Below are positions 20,157 to 30,679 of a stretch of 64,000 bases of DNA, piece after piece; position 1 is the first letter of the stretch; each line of letters begins with the position of its first letter. Made by a program: the position numbers and the translations under genes. The notes beneath the pieces are model-generated. The model saw nothing but the letters and a program-made list of their open reading frames with translations, made no database searches and was not told where the DNA came from. This DNA is from Austwickia sp. (GTDB lineage Bacteria; Actinomycetota; Actinomycetes; Actinomycetales; Dermatophilaceae): positions 1 to 64,000 of the forward strand of contig CP064985.1 in the NCBI GenBank assembly GCA_016699675.1, read 5' to 3'.

Positions 20157-21976
<1,820 letters not shown>

Positions 21977-21982
21977 GTCTCC

Positions 21983-21988
21983 ACGCTA
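21983..21988 (-). promoter_or_regulatory. -10 element of the DUF1648-like gene
   Basis: TAGCGT on the minus strand ends 6 bases before the ATG at 21976, the leaderless spacing. The intervening bases GGAGAC could alternatively act as a close Shine-Dalgarno. Confidence 0.4.
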
Positions 21989-21996
21989 AGCCGGGA

Positions 21997-22150
21997 CCAT
22001 CACCACAGGCCCGCACCGCTCTGCAGATTTGGTCACCATGGTGACTGACGCATCACCACGCGAGCCCACCCGTGCGCAGATTTCGTCACCATGGTGACGA
22101 AGGCATCACCACGGACCCCCACCGGTTGACATAACCAATCACCATGGTGA
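21997..22150. repeat. Tandem array, 53-bp period, each unit with a CACCATGGTG palindrome
   Basis: The palindrome GTCACCATGGTGAC occurs at 22032-22045 and 22085-22098. A 12-bp core (TCACCATGGTGA) recurs at 22139-22150. Centres are exactly 53 bases apart. The second copy extends to a perfect 20-bp palindrome (22082-22101). Flanks repeat too: CATCACCAC occurs about 13 bases after the palindrome, and GCAGATTT lies just before copies 1 and 2, with a truncated unit at 21997-22031. It fills the gap between a histidine kinase stop and the DUF1648-like gene. No gene is seen here. Confidence 0.9.
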
Positions 22151-22183
22151 CGGGGTGCCGGGGTTCGGGGGCGCGGGCGGGCG

Positions 22184-23284
22184 TCAGCGAAGGTCGGCCG
22201 GTGCCGAGACCGGCAGGGTGATGCGGAACTGCGCGCCGCCGGCCCGGGCGCGGTCGACGCTCACTCGGCCGCCGTGCGCTTCGACGAGGCCCTTGACCAG
22301 GTAGAGACCCACCCCGGTGCTCCCCCGGGCCTGGCCATGCCAGAACTTCTCGAAGATCAGCGGGTACAGCTCCGGGTCGATGCCGTCGCCCTCGTCGGTC
22401 ACGGTCACGGCCACCATCGGCGTACCGTCCCCGCCCGCCTCCTCGATCGTCGGCGCTGCGCCCGGCGCCGCGCTGGTCGCCACCGTGACCGTGCCGGCAC
22501 CGTGCCGCAGGGCGTTCTCCAACAGGTTCGCCAGGATCTGGTCCAGCCGGTCCCGGTCGGCCCAGACCTCCAGCCGGGGCTGGCGCGCCTCGGCCCACGC
22601 GAAGCGGGAGGGATCGTGGCCGGCGGCGACCAGCCCGTCGATGTGCGCCGTGATCGCGGCGCGCAAGTCGAGCGGGCTGGGCCGCACGGTGAGCCGGCTG
22701 GCGTCGATCCGCGACACGTCCAGCAGCTCGTTCAGCAGCCGGGACAGGCGCTGGCTGTCGGTGGCGATGGTGTCGATCATGAGGCGGCGCTGGGCGTCGG
22801 TGAATCGGTCGTACTGGCGCCGCAGCGTGCCCGAGAACCCCCGGATGCTCGACAGGGGCGACCGGAGCTCGTGCGCCACGATCGAGAGCAGCTCGGCGGT
22901 CCCCGCCTCGCTGCGTCGCCGGGCCTCAGTGTCCCGCAGGACGACGATGACCCGCTCCACCGGGGCCAGCCGGCCGCCGCGCACGAAGCTCATCGTCACG
23001 AGCACGTGTCCGCGGCCGGGCAGCAGCAGCATCCGCTCGCGGTGGCCGGTCCGGGTGGGGAGGCCGTCCCAGGGGTTGATGCACTCCCACCAGCGGTTCC
23101 CGCCCGGTTCGATGAACGGCAGCGCCTCGGCGACCGGCCGACCGAGGAGCTCCTGCTCGGAGGTGCCGAGCAGCCGGGCCGCCCGCGGGTTGACGTAGCT
23201 CACCCGGCGGTCGGCATCGGCGACCACCACGCCGTCGGGCAGCGCCGTCAACACGTGCGCCGGGTCTACGAGGTCGCCGGTCAC
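22184..23284 (-). CDS. PAS-domain sensor histidine kinase (orphan)
   Basis: A 366-residue soluble kinase started at the GTG at 23284. A PAS domain covers residues ~1-115 (VLTALPDGVVVADADRRVSY). The HisKA dimerisation helix carries the phospho-accepting His138 in VAHELRSPLSS. HATPase_c follows, with the N box LANLLENALRHG and the glycine boxes DEGDGID and GVGLYLVKGL. There is no membrane segment and no adjacent response regulator, so the partner is elsewhere. The start overlaps the stop of the methyltransferase gene by 4 bases (GTGA), so the two are co-translated. The signal sensed is unknown. Confidence 0.92.
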   Translation of the reverse strand: MTGDLVDPAHVLTALPDGVVVADADRRVSYVNPRAARLLGTSEQELLGRPVAEALPFIEPGGNRWWECINPWDGLPTRTGHRERMLLLPGRGHVLVTMSFVRGGRLAPVERVIVVLRDTEARRRSEAGTAELLSIVAHELRSPLSSIRGFSGTLRRQYDRFTDAQRRLMIDTIATDSQRLSRLLNELLDVSRIDASRLTVRPSPLDLRAAITAHIDGLVAAGHDPSRFAWAEARQPRLEVWADRDRLDQILANLLENALRHGAGTVTVATSAAPGAAPTIEEAGGDGTPMVAVTVTDEGDGIDPELYPLIFEKFWHGQARGSTGVGLYLVKGLVEAHGGRVSVDRARAGGAQFRITLPVSAPADLR

Positions 23285-24186
23285 GTCGCGGTCCTCCCCG
23301 GGATCCCGGCCGTACGTCGGGTCGCCGGGACGGGAGTGTCTCCGGTCGGCGCCGGCCCGCTCGCGGTGCGTGCGGTGGCGGAGGCGTAGAGGCACACGGT
23401 GGCGGCCATCGCCAGGTTCAACGACTCGGCGCGGCCCGGGATGGGAACGGCGACGACCTGGTCGCAGGCCTGCCGGGTCTCCTCCGGCAGGCCCCAGGCC
23501 TCGTTGCCGAACACCCAGGCGTGCGGCCCGCACAGATCGAGGTCCGGACCGCCCAAGAGCGTGGGGCCGATGCCGTCCGCGGCGTACGTCGTGAGCCCCG
23601 CCGCCCGCAGCCGCGCCACGACGGCGAGGACATCGGCGTCGAGGACGACCGGGACGTGGAACAGCGAGCCGGCGGTGGAGCGCACCACCTTGGGGTTGTA
23701 GACGTCCACCGAGGCGGTCGTGACCACCACGGCATCGGCGGCCGTCGCGTCCGCGCCGCGCAGGACGGTGCCGGCGTTGCCGGGGTCGCGGACGTGCGCC
23801 AGGACGCAGATGAGCCGGGGTTGCCCGGCCAGGACGTCGTCGAGCGATACGTCCAGGCGCCGGCACACGGCGAGGCCCCCCTGCGGCGCCTGGGTGTCCG
23901 ACAGGGCTGTGAGGACGCCGGGATCGGTGTGCTGGATCCGCAGTCCCGCAGCGCGCGCGTCGCTGAGGATCTCGGCCCACCGCGGGGTGTCGGCCGCGCC
24001 GGCCTCGACGTACACGTCCTGGACCACGTCGGGACGGTGCTGCACCGCCTCCCGGACGGCCTGCGGACCCTCGGCAATGAACAGCCCCGCCCGGGAACGC
24101 GCGGAACGCCGCGACAACGCTCGTACCGACTTCACCCGCTCACTGCGGGGGTTGGTCAGGACGGCGCCGTCGCGGCGTTCCGGCAT
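23281..24186 (-). CDS. TrmH/SpoU family RNA 2'-O-methyltransferase
   Basis: SAM-dependent RNA ribose methyltransferase of the knotted SPOUT fold, probably acting on 23S rRNA. The 301 residues have an N-terminal substrate-binding domain (~15-100) and the three SpoU motifs: DPGNAGTVLRGADA, the NPKVVRSTAGSLFHVPV stretch and VPIPGRAESLNLAMAATV. The C-terminal ~25 residues are an unconserved Pro/Thr-rich tail. It lies 18 bases after rplT, a placement shared with many actinobacteria, so it is probably read with infC-rpmI-rplT. Confidence 0.92.
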   Translation of the reverse strand: MPERRDGAVLTNPRSERVKSVRALSRRSARSRAGLFIAEGPQAVREAVQHRPDVVQDVYVEAGAADTPRWAEILSDARAAGLRIQHTDPGVLTALSDTQAPQGGLAVCRRLDVSLDDVLAGQPRLICVLAHVRDPGNAGTVLRGADATAADAVVVTTASVDVYNPKVVRSTAGSLFHVPVVLDADVLAVVARLRAAGLTTYAADGIGPTLLGGPDLDLCGPHAWVFGNEAWGLPEETRQACDQVVAVPIPGRAESLNLAMAATVCLYASATARTASGPAPTGDTPVPATRRTAGIPGRTAT

Positions 24187-24204
24187 CGTTCGCTGGCGGA
24201 CCGG

Positions 24205-24582
24205 TCAGGCGGCGGTGGTCGCCTGCGCGGGGACGTTCTTCTTGGCGATCTCGACCAGGGCGGCGAAGGCCGCCTCGTCGTTGACGGCCATCTCGGCCAG
24301 CATGCGGCGGTCCACCTCGATCTCGGCGGCCTTCAGGCCCTGGATGAACCGGTTGTACGTCATGCCGTTGGCGCGGGCCGCCGCGTTGATCCGCTGGATC
24401 CACAGGCGACGGAAGTCGCCCTTGCGGGCCCGGCGGTCGCGGTAGGCGTAGCCGAGGCTGTGCTGGACCTGCTCCTTAGCCTTGCGGTAGAGCCGTGAGC
24501 GCTGCCCCCGGTAGCCGCTCGCCCGCTCCAGGACGACGCGACGCTTCTTCTGGGCGTTGACCGCCCGCTTCACGCGTGCCAC
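24205..24582 (-). CDS. rplT: Ribosomal protein L20
   Basis: Large-subunit assembly protein. The 125 residues match L20 throughout ([34 protein letters not shown]). GTG start at 24582 with GAAGGAG upstream. Last ribosomal gene of infC-rpmI-rplT; the C-terminal ~8 residues (AQATTAA) are a short variable tail. Confidence 0.98.
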   Translation of the reverse strand: MARVKRAVNAQKKRRVVLERASGYRGQRSRLYRKAKEQVQHSLGYAYRDRRARKGDFRRLWIQRINAAARANGMTYNRFIQGLKAAEIEVDRRMLAEMAVNDEAAFAALVEIAKKNVPAQATTAA

Positions 24583-24620
24583 GTGAGTGCTCCTTCAGTT
24601 CGTCGTGATTCGTCGGGGGC

Positions 24621-24815
24621 TTACTTGCCCAGCAGCCGCTTGATCTTCTTGGCGTCCGGCTTGGCGAGCTCGACGTCGCCCGAGATGCTGCGCATGTATT
24701 TGCTGGACTTGCCCTCCAGCAGGTGGCGACCGTTCGCCTGCTCGCGCATGACCTTGCCGGTGCCGGTCAGGCGGAAACGCTTCTTGGCGCCGCTGTGCGT
24801 CTTGTTCTTCGGCAT
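24621..24815 (-). CDS. rpmI: Ribosomal protein L35
   Basis: A 64-residue basic protein with the L35 signature ([20 protein letters not shown]) and the C-terminal DAKKIKRLL. Located between infC and rplT, as in nearly all bacteria. AGAAGGAGAATC lies just upstream and provides a good ribosome binding site. Confidence 0.98.
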   Translation of the reverse strand: MPKNKTHSGAKKRFRLTGTGKVMREQANGRHLLEGKSSKYMRSISGDVELAKPDAKKIKRLLGK

Positions 24816-24889
24816 CGCGCCGATTCTCCTTCTGCTACGTGCCGCCGGGCCGTTGCTCGGCGGCGGTCGGGGGTGAGCGCCGGGGCGGG

Positions 24890-26083
24890 TCAGGCCTTGG
24901 CTCGCGAGCGTGGGGGTCCCGGCACCGCGCCGGAGGCCGGCCGCGGTTTCGGGGTGTCCTTGGGGGGTGCCGGCCGCGGCTTGGGCGGGGACGGCACGGG
25001 GGTGGCCTTGGGCGGGGCTGGGGTGGCGGCCTTCGGAGCCGGCGTTGCGGCCGGCGGGGCCGGGGTCGCGGCCTTCGATGCAGCAGCGGCGGACGGACGC
25101 GGAGCGGCGGGACGCGGCCTCGCGGCGGGCCGCGGTGCGGCAGCCTCGGGTTGCGCCGCCGCCTGGCCCTCGGTGGCCTCGGCCGCGGGCTGGCTGGGCT
25201 GAGCGCCCTCGTCAGTCGCCGCGTCGGTCCGCGGCGCGGCAGCCAGCTGGTCAACCGGCTCGACCGAATCCTGGCCGGGGTCGGTGGCCTCGGTGGCCTC
25301 AGTGGCGTGGGGGGCCGCATCGGTGCCGAGCGCCTCGTCGGAACCAACGGTGGCGTCCGCCTCCGGGGTGTCGACGGCCGCATCGATCTCGACCGCCTCG
25401 ACGATCTCGTCGCTCGGCTGCCCCAGCAGGGACTCGTCCGATGCCACCGGCGTGTCGATGTCCTGGGCCTCGTCCATCGGGGCGTCCGCGTGGTGCCGCG
25501 GCGGCCGGGCGCCGGGAGCGCCCGCATCGGACGCGAGGTCGCGGCGCTTGCGCAGCTCGGCCTTGGCCTCGGCCTTCTTCTTGGTCGGGCCGAGCACCAT
25601 GATCATGTTTCGGCCGTCCTGCTTGGGCGCGCTCTCGACGAAACCCAGCTCGGTCACGTCCTCCGCCAGGCGCTGCAGGAGGCGGAAACCCAGCTCCGGG
25701 CGCGACTGCTCGCGACCCCGGAACATGATGGTCACCTTCACCTTGTCACCGGCCGACAGGAACCGCACGACGTGACCCTTCTTGGTCTCGTAGTCGTGCG
25801 GGTCGATCTTCGGCCGGAGCTTGATCTCCTTGATGACCGTGTTGACCTGGTTCTTGCGGGCCTCGCGCGCCTTCAGGGCGGCCTCGTACTTGTACTTGCC
25901 GAAGTCCATCAACTTCGCCACGGGCGGCTTGGCCATCGGTGCCACCTCGACGAGGTCAAGGTCCGCCTCGGCGGCGAGGCGCAGGGCGTCCTCCACGCGG
26001 ACGATGCCGACCTGCTCCCCATTGGGCCCGACGAGCCGCACTTCCGGGACGCGGATGCGGTCGTTGATGCGCGGTTCGCTGAT
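24890..26083 (-). CDS. infC: Translation initiation factor IF-3 with an AUC start and a long Ala/Pro-rich tail
   Basis: IF-3 keeps ribosomal subunits apart and checks start-codon pairing. No ATG, GTG or TTG gives the conserved N-terminus. Extension to ATC (26081-26083) gives [18 protein letters not shown], as in other IF-3 proteins, with AAGGAG six bases upstream. A rare start codon lets IF-3 repress its own translation, as known for AUU in E. coli. The IF3N linker and IF3C domains occupy residues 1 to ~185. The remaining ~210 residues are an Ala/Pro/Glu-rich tail, like but longer than the tails of other high-GC actinobacteria. Confidence 0.95.
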   Translation of the reverse strand: MSEPRINDRIRVPEVRLVGPNGEQVGIVRVEDALRLAAEADLDLVEVAPMAKPPVAKLMDFGKYKYEAALKAREARKNQVNTVIKEIKLRPKIDPHDYETKKGHVVRFLSAGDKVKVTIMFRGREQSRPELGFRLLQRLAEDVTELGFVESAPKQDGRNMIMVLGPTKKKAEAKAELRKRRDLASDAGAPGARPPRHHADAPMDEAQDIDTPVASDESLLGQPSDEIVEAVEIDAAVDTPEADATVGSDEALGTDAAPHATEATEATDPGQDSVEPVDQLAAAPRTDAATDEGAQPSQPAAEATEGQAAAQPEAAAPRPAARPRPAAPRPSAAAASKAATPAPPAATPAPKAATPAPPKATPVPSPPKPRPAPPKDTPKPRPASGAVPGPPRSRAKA

Positions 26084-26463
26084 GGTGCGCTCCTTCTACT
26101 CGACAGTCGATCTGGTGCGGACCATTCCCACGAAAAGGGGCTCCTCGCGTGAATCGTCCGCGAGAAGCCCGGCGCACCATCGGCCCACCGATCGAGCGCC
26201 AACGCGAAGCGAGCCCGCACCGAAGGGGTGGGACACGCCACGTGACGGACGCGCGCGCCCCTGTGCAGGCGTGCTCGCCGTCTCCGGCGGATCGACCAGG
26301 GTGACCCGGCGACCTCGACGGCCGGCGCGGGTGGAAGCTGATGGAACTGCGCTTCTCTTGGGTCGCCGCCCACAGTTGACTGCGGACGGCAGTGGTCTAC
26401 CCGGCCAAGGTTACCAGGTCGGCAGGATCGCCCGCGAAGGCCCGACGGCGGCGCGGCTGCCCA
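26084..26463 (-). promoter_or_regulatory. infC leader region
   Basis: About 380 bases without a supported gene between the MFS gene and infC. It holds a terminator-like hairpin close to infC (next feature) and a possible -10 TAACCT near 26410 on the minus strand. Long leaders with attenuators are known for infC operons in several bacterial groups. The early part shows further pairing potential but no named riboswitch that I recognise. Confidence 0.5.
26133..26170 (-). terminator. Intrinsic terminator/attenuator in the infC leader
   Basis: On the minus strand GGGCTTCTCGCG pairs with CGCGAGGAGCCC (one G-T wobble, 9-base loop) and is followed by CTTTT. It is one of very few hairpins in the window with a true T-run. 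It ends about 50 bases before the infC start, so it either terminates leader transcripts conditionally or ends an upstream RNA. Confidence 0.75.
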
Positions 26464-27672
26464 TCAGGCCAGGGCCGCGCGGCGCCCCCCGCCGCCGGCC
26501 CGGCGCAGCCGGACCACGGCCAGCCCGGCCAGAGCCATCGTCATGCCGGAGGCGGCCACCACGGCGAAGCCCGCCGCATAACCGCCGTGATCGATCGCGG
26601 CCCCGGCGAGGGGCGCCCCGAGCGCCGAACCGATCTGCATGAACGAGCCCTGCCACCCCATGGCCTCGCCCCGGTTGACCTCCGGGACCAGGCGGCTGAG
26701 CTGGTCCACCATGGCCGTCGTGACCGGGGCGCAGAACAGTCCCGCCACGACGACGAGCGCGGTGAGGGTCGGAACGTCGCGGGCGAACGCGACCGGCAGC
26801 GTCACCGCGCCCAGCCCGAAGAGCAGCCACAGGGGCGACATCGCGCGCGACTGGGCGCCGTACCACAGCCCACCCACCAGCGATCCGAGGCACCACAGCG
26901 CCAGCACGATCCCGACCTGCGCGGTCGCCCCGAAGTCGCGGGCCGCGGCCACCACCGACAGGTCCGTGCCCGAGAGCACCAACGTGGTGGCCACCGCGGC
27001 GAGGAAGACGGCGGCGACGCCTGGCGTGAACCAGGTGCGGGGTCGGTGCCGGCCCTGCTCGTCGACATCGGCCGCGTCGTCCTCGGGCGCCTGCGGCCCC
27101 CGCATCGGCGGGTTGACGAGCCACAGCACCGCCCCGGCCAGCACTCCCCCGAGCCCGACCGCCATCAAGACCGTCCCCGTCGGCCACGTCGTCGCCGCCC
27201 ACACGCCCAGGATGGGGCCGAGCATGAACGAGATCTCCACCGCCACCGAGTCCAGCGCGAGGGCCGTCCGTCGGTCGTGGTCCGGGACCGCCGCGATGAC
27301 GGCCTGGCGGATGATCGAGAACGACGGGATCGTGAAGAGGCCGGCCAGGGCACACACCGCCAGCAGCGGCAGGTAGTCCAGTCGCGGCGCGACCGTCCAA
27401 CAGCCGGCCAGGACCACCAGCGAGGGCAGCACGACCCGGCGCAGTCCGAGCCGGTCCAGCAGCCGCCCGCGCCACGGGCCCGACAGGGCCAGCCCGGTCG
27501 TGAGGATCATCGTGGCCACGCCGGCCTCGCCGTACGAACGTCCCATCGCCACCACGTGCAGGGTCAAGATCAGGCCGCCCGCGGCGACCGGGATGCGCAC
27601 CAGGACGCCCAGGAGGAGGGTCAACCGCAGGGGGGCCTCGGCCAGGACGCGACGGTAGGGAGACAGGGACAT
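26464..27672 (-). CDS. Major facilitator superfamily transporter
   Basis: A 402-residue inner-membrane protein with about 12 predicted helices and a hydrophilic central loop (about residues 195-215, rich in Asp/Glu/Arg) dividing the two halves, the MFS layout. A GRLLDRLGLRR loop between helices 2 and 3 matches the family motif A. Substrate unknown; drug or metabolite efflux is possible. Upstream gap to the SseB gene is 84 bases. The tail is rich in Arg/Gly. Probably its own unit. Confidence 0.88.
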   Translation of the reverse strand: MSLSPYRRVLAEAPLRLTLLLGVLVRIPVAAGGLILTLHVVAMGRSYGEAGVATMILTTGLALSGPWRGRLLDRLGLRRVVLPSLVVLAGCWTVAPRLDYLPLLAVCALAGLFTIPSFSIIRQAVIAAVPDHDRRTALALDSVAVEISFMLGPILGVWAATTWPTGTVLMAVGLGGVLAGAVLWLVNPPMRGPQAPEDDAADVDEQGRHRPRTWFTPGVAAVFLAAVATTLVLSGTDLSVVAAARDFGATAQVGIVLALWCLGSLVGGLWYGAQSRAMSPLWLLFGLGAVTLPVAFARDVPTLTALVVVAGLFCAPVTTAMVDQLSRLVPEVNRGEAMGWQGSFMQIGSALGAPLAGAAIDHGGYAAGFAVVAASGMTMALAGLAVVRLRRAGGGGRRAALA

Positions 27673-27756
27673 CCGCCCATCATGACAAGGCGAACTCTTC
27701 CCATGAACGGCGGGGTACCGCTATCATGCCCCGACCCTTCGCGGCTACGGGCGCCG

Positions 27757-28530
27757 CTAGTCCGACGCGGCATCCGGGGGCACCTGGTCCTCCGGGTCGT
27801 TCGCCTGGTGGAGGACCACGGCGAGGTCGTCGATGCGACGCCGTACGTCGGGGTCGGCGGAGATCCGCTCCCCCAGCCGGGTGACGATCCCGTCCACGGC
27901 GGGCCCCGGGAGGCCGGGCCGCAGCGTGAGGACGAGCCGCAGCGTTCCGGGCGCGTGCAGCGCACCGTCTTCGACGCGGGCGCTCACCAGGCCGTCGATG
28001 CCCTGCGACGCCTCGGCGACGGCCAGCCGGACGACGGGGTCGGTGTGCGCGGGCGCCCACCGCTCGCCCAGCGCGAGCGCCCACAGCTGCGAGCCGCGCA
28101 GGACGGCGGCGTGAGGGTCCGCAAGGTCGATCGGCATGGCCGCGCAGCCCTCGTCCAGGGCGGACCGGGCCGCCTCCGGCAGGCGCATCGGCACGGGTCG
28201 GGCCGCGGGATCCCAGGCGGACAGGGCGGCGACGCTGCTGAACACGGGCAGCGCCCGCGTGCCGTCCGGGCCGCGCAGCAGGGCGGTGGCCATCGAGCTG
28301 CCGTCCTCGGAGCCGTCGTCGGCGGGCGCGGCGACCAGCGGCACCAGGACCCGGGCGCCCGCCAGCTCCGCCATCAGGTGCGTCTCGGCGGTCGATGCAT
28401 GGTCGGTGGGCGCCTCGGCCAGGGCCCGCAGGGCAGCGAGGACCGCCGCGTCCGCGGCCCCGGTGTCCCCGGCGAACGTCGCCGGTTCCAGCTGACGCCC
28501 GGCCCAGGGCACGCCGCCGCTGTCGGTCAC
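27757..28530 (-). CDS. SseB-family protein at the end of the his operon
   Basis: A 257-residue protein started at the GTG at 28530, which overlaps the hisA stop by 4 bases. The SseB N-terminal pattern is present: a leading Glu/Leu-rich helix, then ARVLVPLVA and [18 protein letters not shown], then a region like [17 protein letters not shown]. SseB-type proteins follow hisA in many actinobacteria. The family is linked to rhodanese or cysteine chemistry in enterobacteria, but its role here is unknown. The C-terminal half (~150-257) is a separate, unassigned domain. Confidence 0.82.
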   Translation of the reverse strand: MTDSGGVPWAGRQLEPATFAGDTGAADAAVLAALRALAEAPTDHASTAETHLMAELAGARVLVPLVAAPADDGSEDGSSMATALLRGPDGTRALPVFSSVAALSAWDPAARPVPMRLPEAARSALDEGCAAMPIDLADPHAAVLRGSQLWALALGERWAPAHTDPVVRLAVAEASQGIDGLVSARVEDGALHAPGTLRLVLTLRPGLPGPAVDGIVTRLGERISADPDVRRRIDDLAVVLHQANDPEDQVPPDAASD

Positions 28531-29267
28531 GGCCGCCCAGCGACGTCGAGGGCCGCGGTCAGCGTGAAGGCGCCCTTGTAGAGCGCGGACCCGACGATGG
28601 CGCCCTCGACGCCGTCCTGGACCAGCTCCCGCAAGGCCGCGATGTCCGCCAGGGTCGACACGCCCCCGGAGGCGACCACCGGCCGGTCGGTGCGGGCGCA
28701 GACCTCGCGCAGCAACTCCACGTTGGGGCCGGCGAGCATGCCGTCGCGGGTGACGTCGGTCACGACGTACCGGCTGCAGCCCTGTTCGTCGAGTCGCGCC
28801 AGGGTCTCCCACAGGTCGCCGCCCTCGCGGGTCCAGCCGCGCGCGGCCAGGGTCGTCCCGCGGACGTCGAGGCCGATGGCCAGGCGATCGCCGTGTACCG
28901 CGATGGCCTGGGCAGTCCAGGCGGGGTTCTCCAGCGCGGCGGTGCCGATGTTGACCCGGCGGCAGCCGGTCGCGAGGGCGCGGGAAAGGGACTCCTCGTC
29001 GCGGATGCCGCCGGAAAGCTCCACCTGCAGGTCGAGGCGGCCCACGATGGAGGCGATGAGGTCGTAGTTGCTGCCGCGCCCGAATGCGGCGTCCAGGTCC
29101 ACGAGATGCAGCCACTCGGCGCCGAGGTCCTGCCACTTCTTGGCCGCCTCGAAGGGTTCGCCGAACTGTCCGCCGGACCCGGCGACCCCCTGGACGAGCT
29201 GCACCGCCTGGCCGTCGACGATGTCGACGGCGGGAAGCAACTGCAGGGCGGGGGTGTCGCTGCTCAT
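28527..29267 (-). CDS. priA: Phosphoribosyl isomerase A (PriA, HisA/TrpF dual enzyme)
   Basis: A (beta/alpha)8-barrel isomerase that in actinobacteria acts on ProFAR (histidine) and PRA (tryptophan). The 246 residues align well with M. tuberculosis PriA: Asp15 (equivalent to Asp11), [11 protein letters not shown], Arg143 and Trp145 in ARGWTREGG, Asp175 in VTRDGM. The position equivalent to Arg19 is Gln23 (CAG codon) in QAVQLVQG, whereas nearly all relatives have Arg. hisH ends 46 bases upstream, and the sseB gene overlaps its stop. Confidence 0.96.
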   Translation of the reverse strand: MSSDTPALQLLPAVDIVDGQAVQLVQGVAGSGGQFGEPFEAAKKWQDLGAEWLHLVDLDAAFGRGSNYDLIASIVGRLDLQVELSGGIRDEESLSRALATGCRRVNIGTAALENPAWTAQAIAVHGDRLAIGLDVRGTTLAARGWTREGGDLWETLARLDEQGCSRYVVTDVTRDGMLAGPNVELLREVCARTDRPVVASGGVSTLADIAALRELVQDGVEGAIVGSALYKGAFTLTAALDVAGRP

Positions 29268-29312
29268 GCGGAGGGCCTTTCGGACGAGGTGCAGCCGGGC
29301 GAAGAGCCGGGC

Positions 29313-29969
29313 CTACACCGTAGCGAGCCAGTTGGCGAGGAGCCGGGCACCGGCGTCGCCGGACTTCTCCGGATGGAACTGGGTTGCGCTGAGCGGTCCG
29401 TTTTCGACGGCGGCCACGAAGCGGGCCCCGTGCTCGGCCCAGGTGACCAGCGGCGCGACGACCTCGAACGACCCGTGCGGGTGCAGGGTCCAGTCCAGCG
29501 CGGCGTAGCTGTGCACGAAGTAGAACCGTTCCTGCTCGACCCCCGCGAACAACCTGCTCCCGGCCGGGGTCCGCACCGGGCTCCAGCCCATGTGCGGCAC
29601 CACGGCCGCGGGCAGCCGATCCACGACGCCGGGCCACTCGCCGAGGCCCGGGCGCGGCACCGGGGCACGCTCGGTGGAGGACTCGAACATGGCCTGCATC
29701 CCGACGCACACGCCCAGGACGGGGCGGCCGCCGGCCAGCCGCCGCTCGATCAGCCGCGGACCGTCCACGGCGGCGAGCCCGGCGAGGCACGCGTGGAAGT
29801 TCCCGACGCCCGGCACGTAGAGCGCGTCCGCGGCGAGCACCTTCGCGGGGTCCGCCGTGAGCTCGACGCGGGCGCCGACCCGCTCCAGCATCCGCACGGC
29901 CGAGCGGACGTTGCCGCTGCCGTAGTCGAGCACGACCACGGCCGGGCCGTCCGGAACGGTCCTGGTCAC
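29313..29969 (-). CDS. hisH: Imidazole glycerol phosphate synthase glutaminase subunit
   Basis: Class I glutamine amidotransferase that feeds ammonia to HisF. The 218 residues start at GTG 29969 and show the DYGSGNVRS entry, the oxyanion and nucleophile region GVCVGMQ with the catalytic Cys, and the His/Glu pair in [12 protein letters not shown]. hisF is not in the window. The start overlaps the stop of the upstream hypothetical gene by 4 bases. Confidence 0.97.
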   Translation of the reverse strand: MTRTVPDGPAVVVLDYGSGNVRSAVRMLERVGARVELTADPAKVLAADALYVPGVGNFHACLAGLAAVDGPRLIERRLAGGRPVLGVCVGMQAMFESSTERAPVPRPGLGEWPGVVDRLPAAVVPHMGWSPVRTPAGSRLFAGVEQERFYFVHSYAALDWTLHPHGSFEVVAPLVTWAEHGARFVAAVENGPLSATQFHPEKSGDAGARLLANWLATV

Positions 29970-30679
29970 GGCCCCTCCTCCTCCATCCGGTAGCGCTCCT
30001 CCTCGAGGACGATCTTGTCGAACGAGCGGGCGTGCCGGTCCTTCGGGACGATGCGTCGTACGCCGGGCAGGTCCGCGACCCGGGTCTCGCCGACGACGAG
30101 GTCCCGGCCCGGGAGGCCGAGCTCCAGCAGCGTGGCCGAGAGCACGGCCGCGGCGTCGCTCCCGCCGTCCGCGAAGATGTCGTGCAACGCGGACTCGGCC
30201 CGGATCGACCGGGCCACGTCGAGGCCGGCGGCGCTGGTCAGGTCGCTCGGTCGGGCCGTCGGCAACCCTGGGACGGACACGAACGCGTCGCGGGGGGTCC
30301 ACACCGCCCACCGTTCGACGGCGCGCCACTGCGGGGGGTGGCAGGTCACGACCGCCTGCCGCCCCACCTGGAAGAAGCCCAGCGCGGGCCGCATGCGCAG
30401 GCCCACCGGGCGACCGGCGAGCGTGCGGACCGCGTCGTCGTACGGGAAGCGCGCCTTCGGGGGGCCGTCCGGCGCGACGACGGTCCAGCCGTCGAGCTGA
30501 GCGAGGAGCACGGAGCCCAGGCCGCGGCGCGCCCAGGCGATCGCGACCTCGGGACGGCACTGCGAGAGCACGAAGCCGCGTCCGCTCGCCGACCGACCCC
30601 GGCTGGCGCGGCGCCCCGCCGCCGCGGCTCGCGCGGCCGCGACGGCGGCCGCGCTCTGCTTAGAGGCGACCCTTGGCAC
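29966..30679 (-). CDS. Hypothetical protein encoded inside the his operon
   Basis: A 237-residue protein with no family I recognise. The N-terminal ~35 residues are Ala/Arg-rich and low in complexity. From about residue 33 the sequence looks folded, with [19 protein letters not shown] and [17 protein letters not shown]. The frame overlaps the hisB end by 20 bases and the hisH start by 4, so it is tightly coupled with histidine genes. I recall a similar gene in this position in related Micrococcales, not in model organisms. No catalytic motif or membrane segment is visible. Confidence 0.8.
   Translation of the reverse strand: MPRVASKQSAAAVAAARAAAAGRRASRGRSASGRGFVLSQCRPEVAIAWARRGLGSVLLAQLDGWTVVAPDGPPKARFPYDDAVRTLAGRPVGLRMRPALGFFQVGRQAVVTCHPPQWRAVERWAVWTPRDAFVSVPGLPTARPSDLTSAAGLDVARSIRAESALHDIFADGGSDAAAVLSATLLELGLPGRDLVVGETRVADLPGVRRIVPKDRHARSFDKIVLEEERYRMEEEGP

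Noticed and set aside
21997..22150. CRISPR array
   Set aside because: Only three units, no spacer of constant length between perfectly conserved repeats, and no cas genes; the unit itself is variable.
22184..23980. Extension of the histidine kinase 230 residues upstream
   Set aside because: The extra part is antisense-like, Arg-rich and overlaps the methyltransferase gene in another frame; the PAS domain starts at the GTG 23284.
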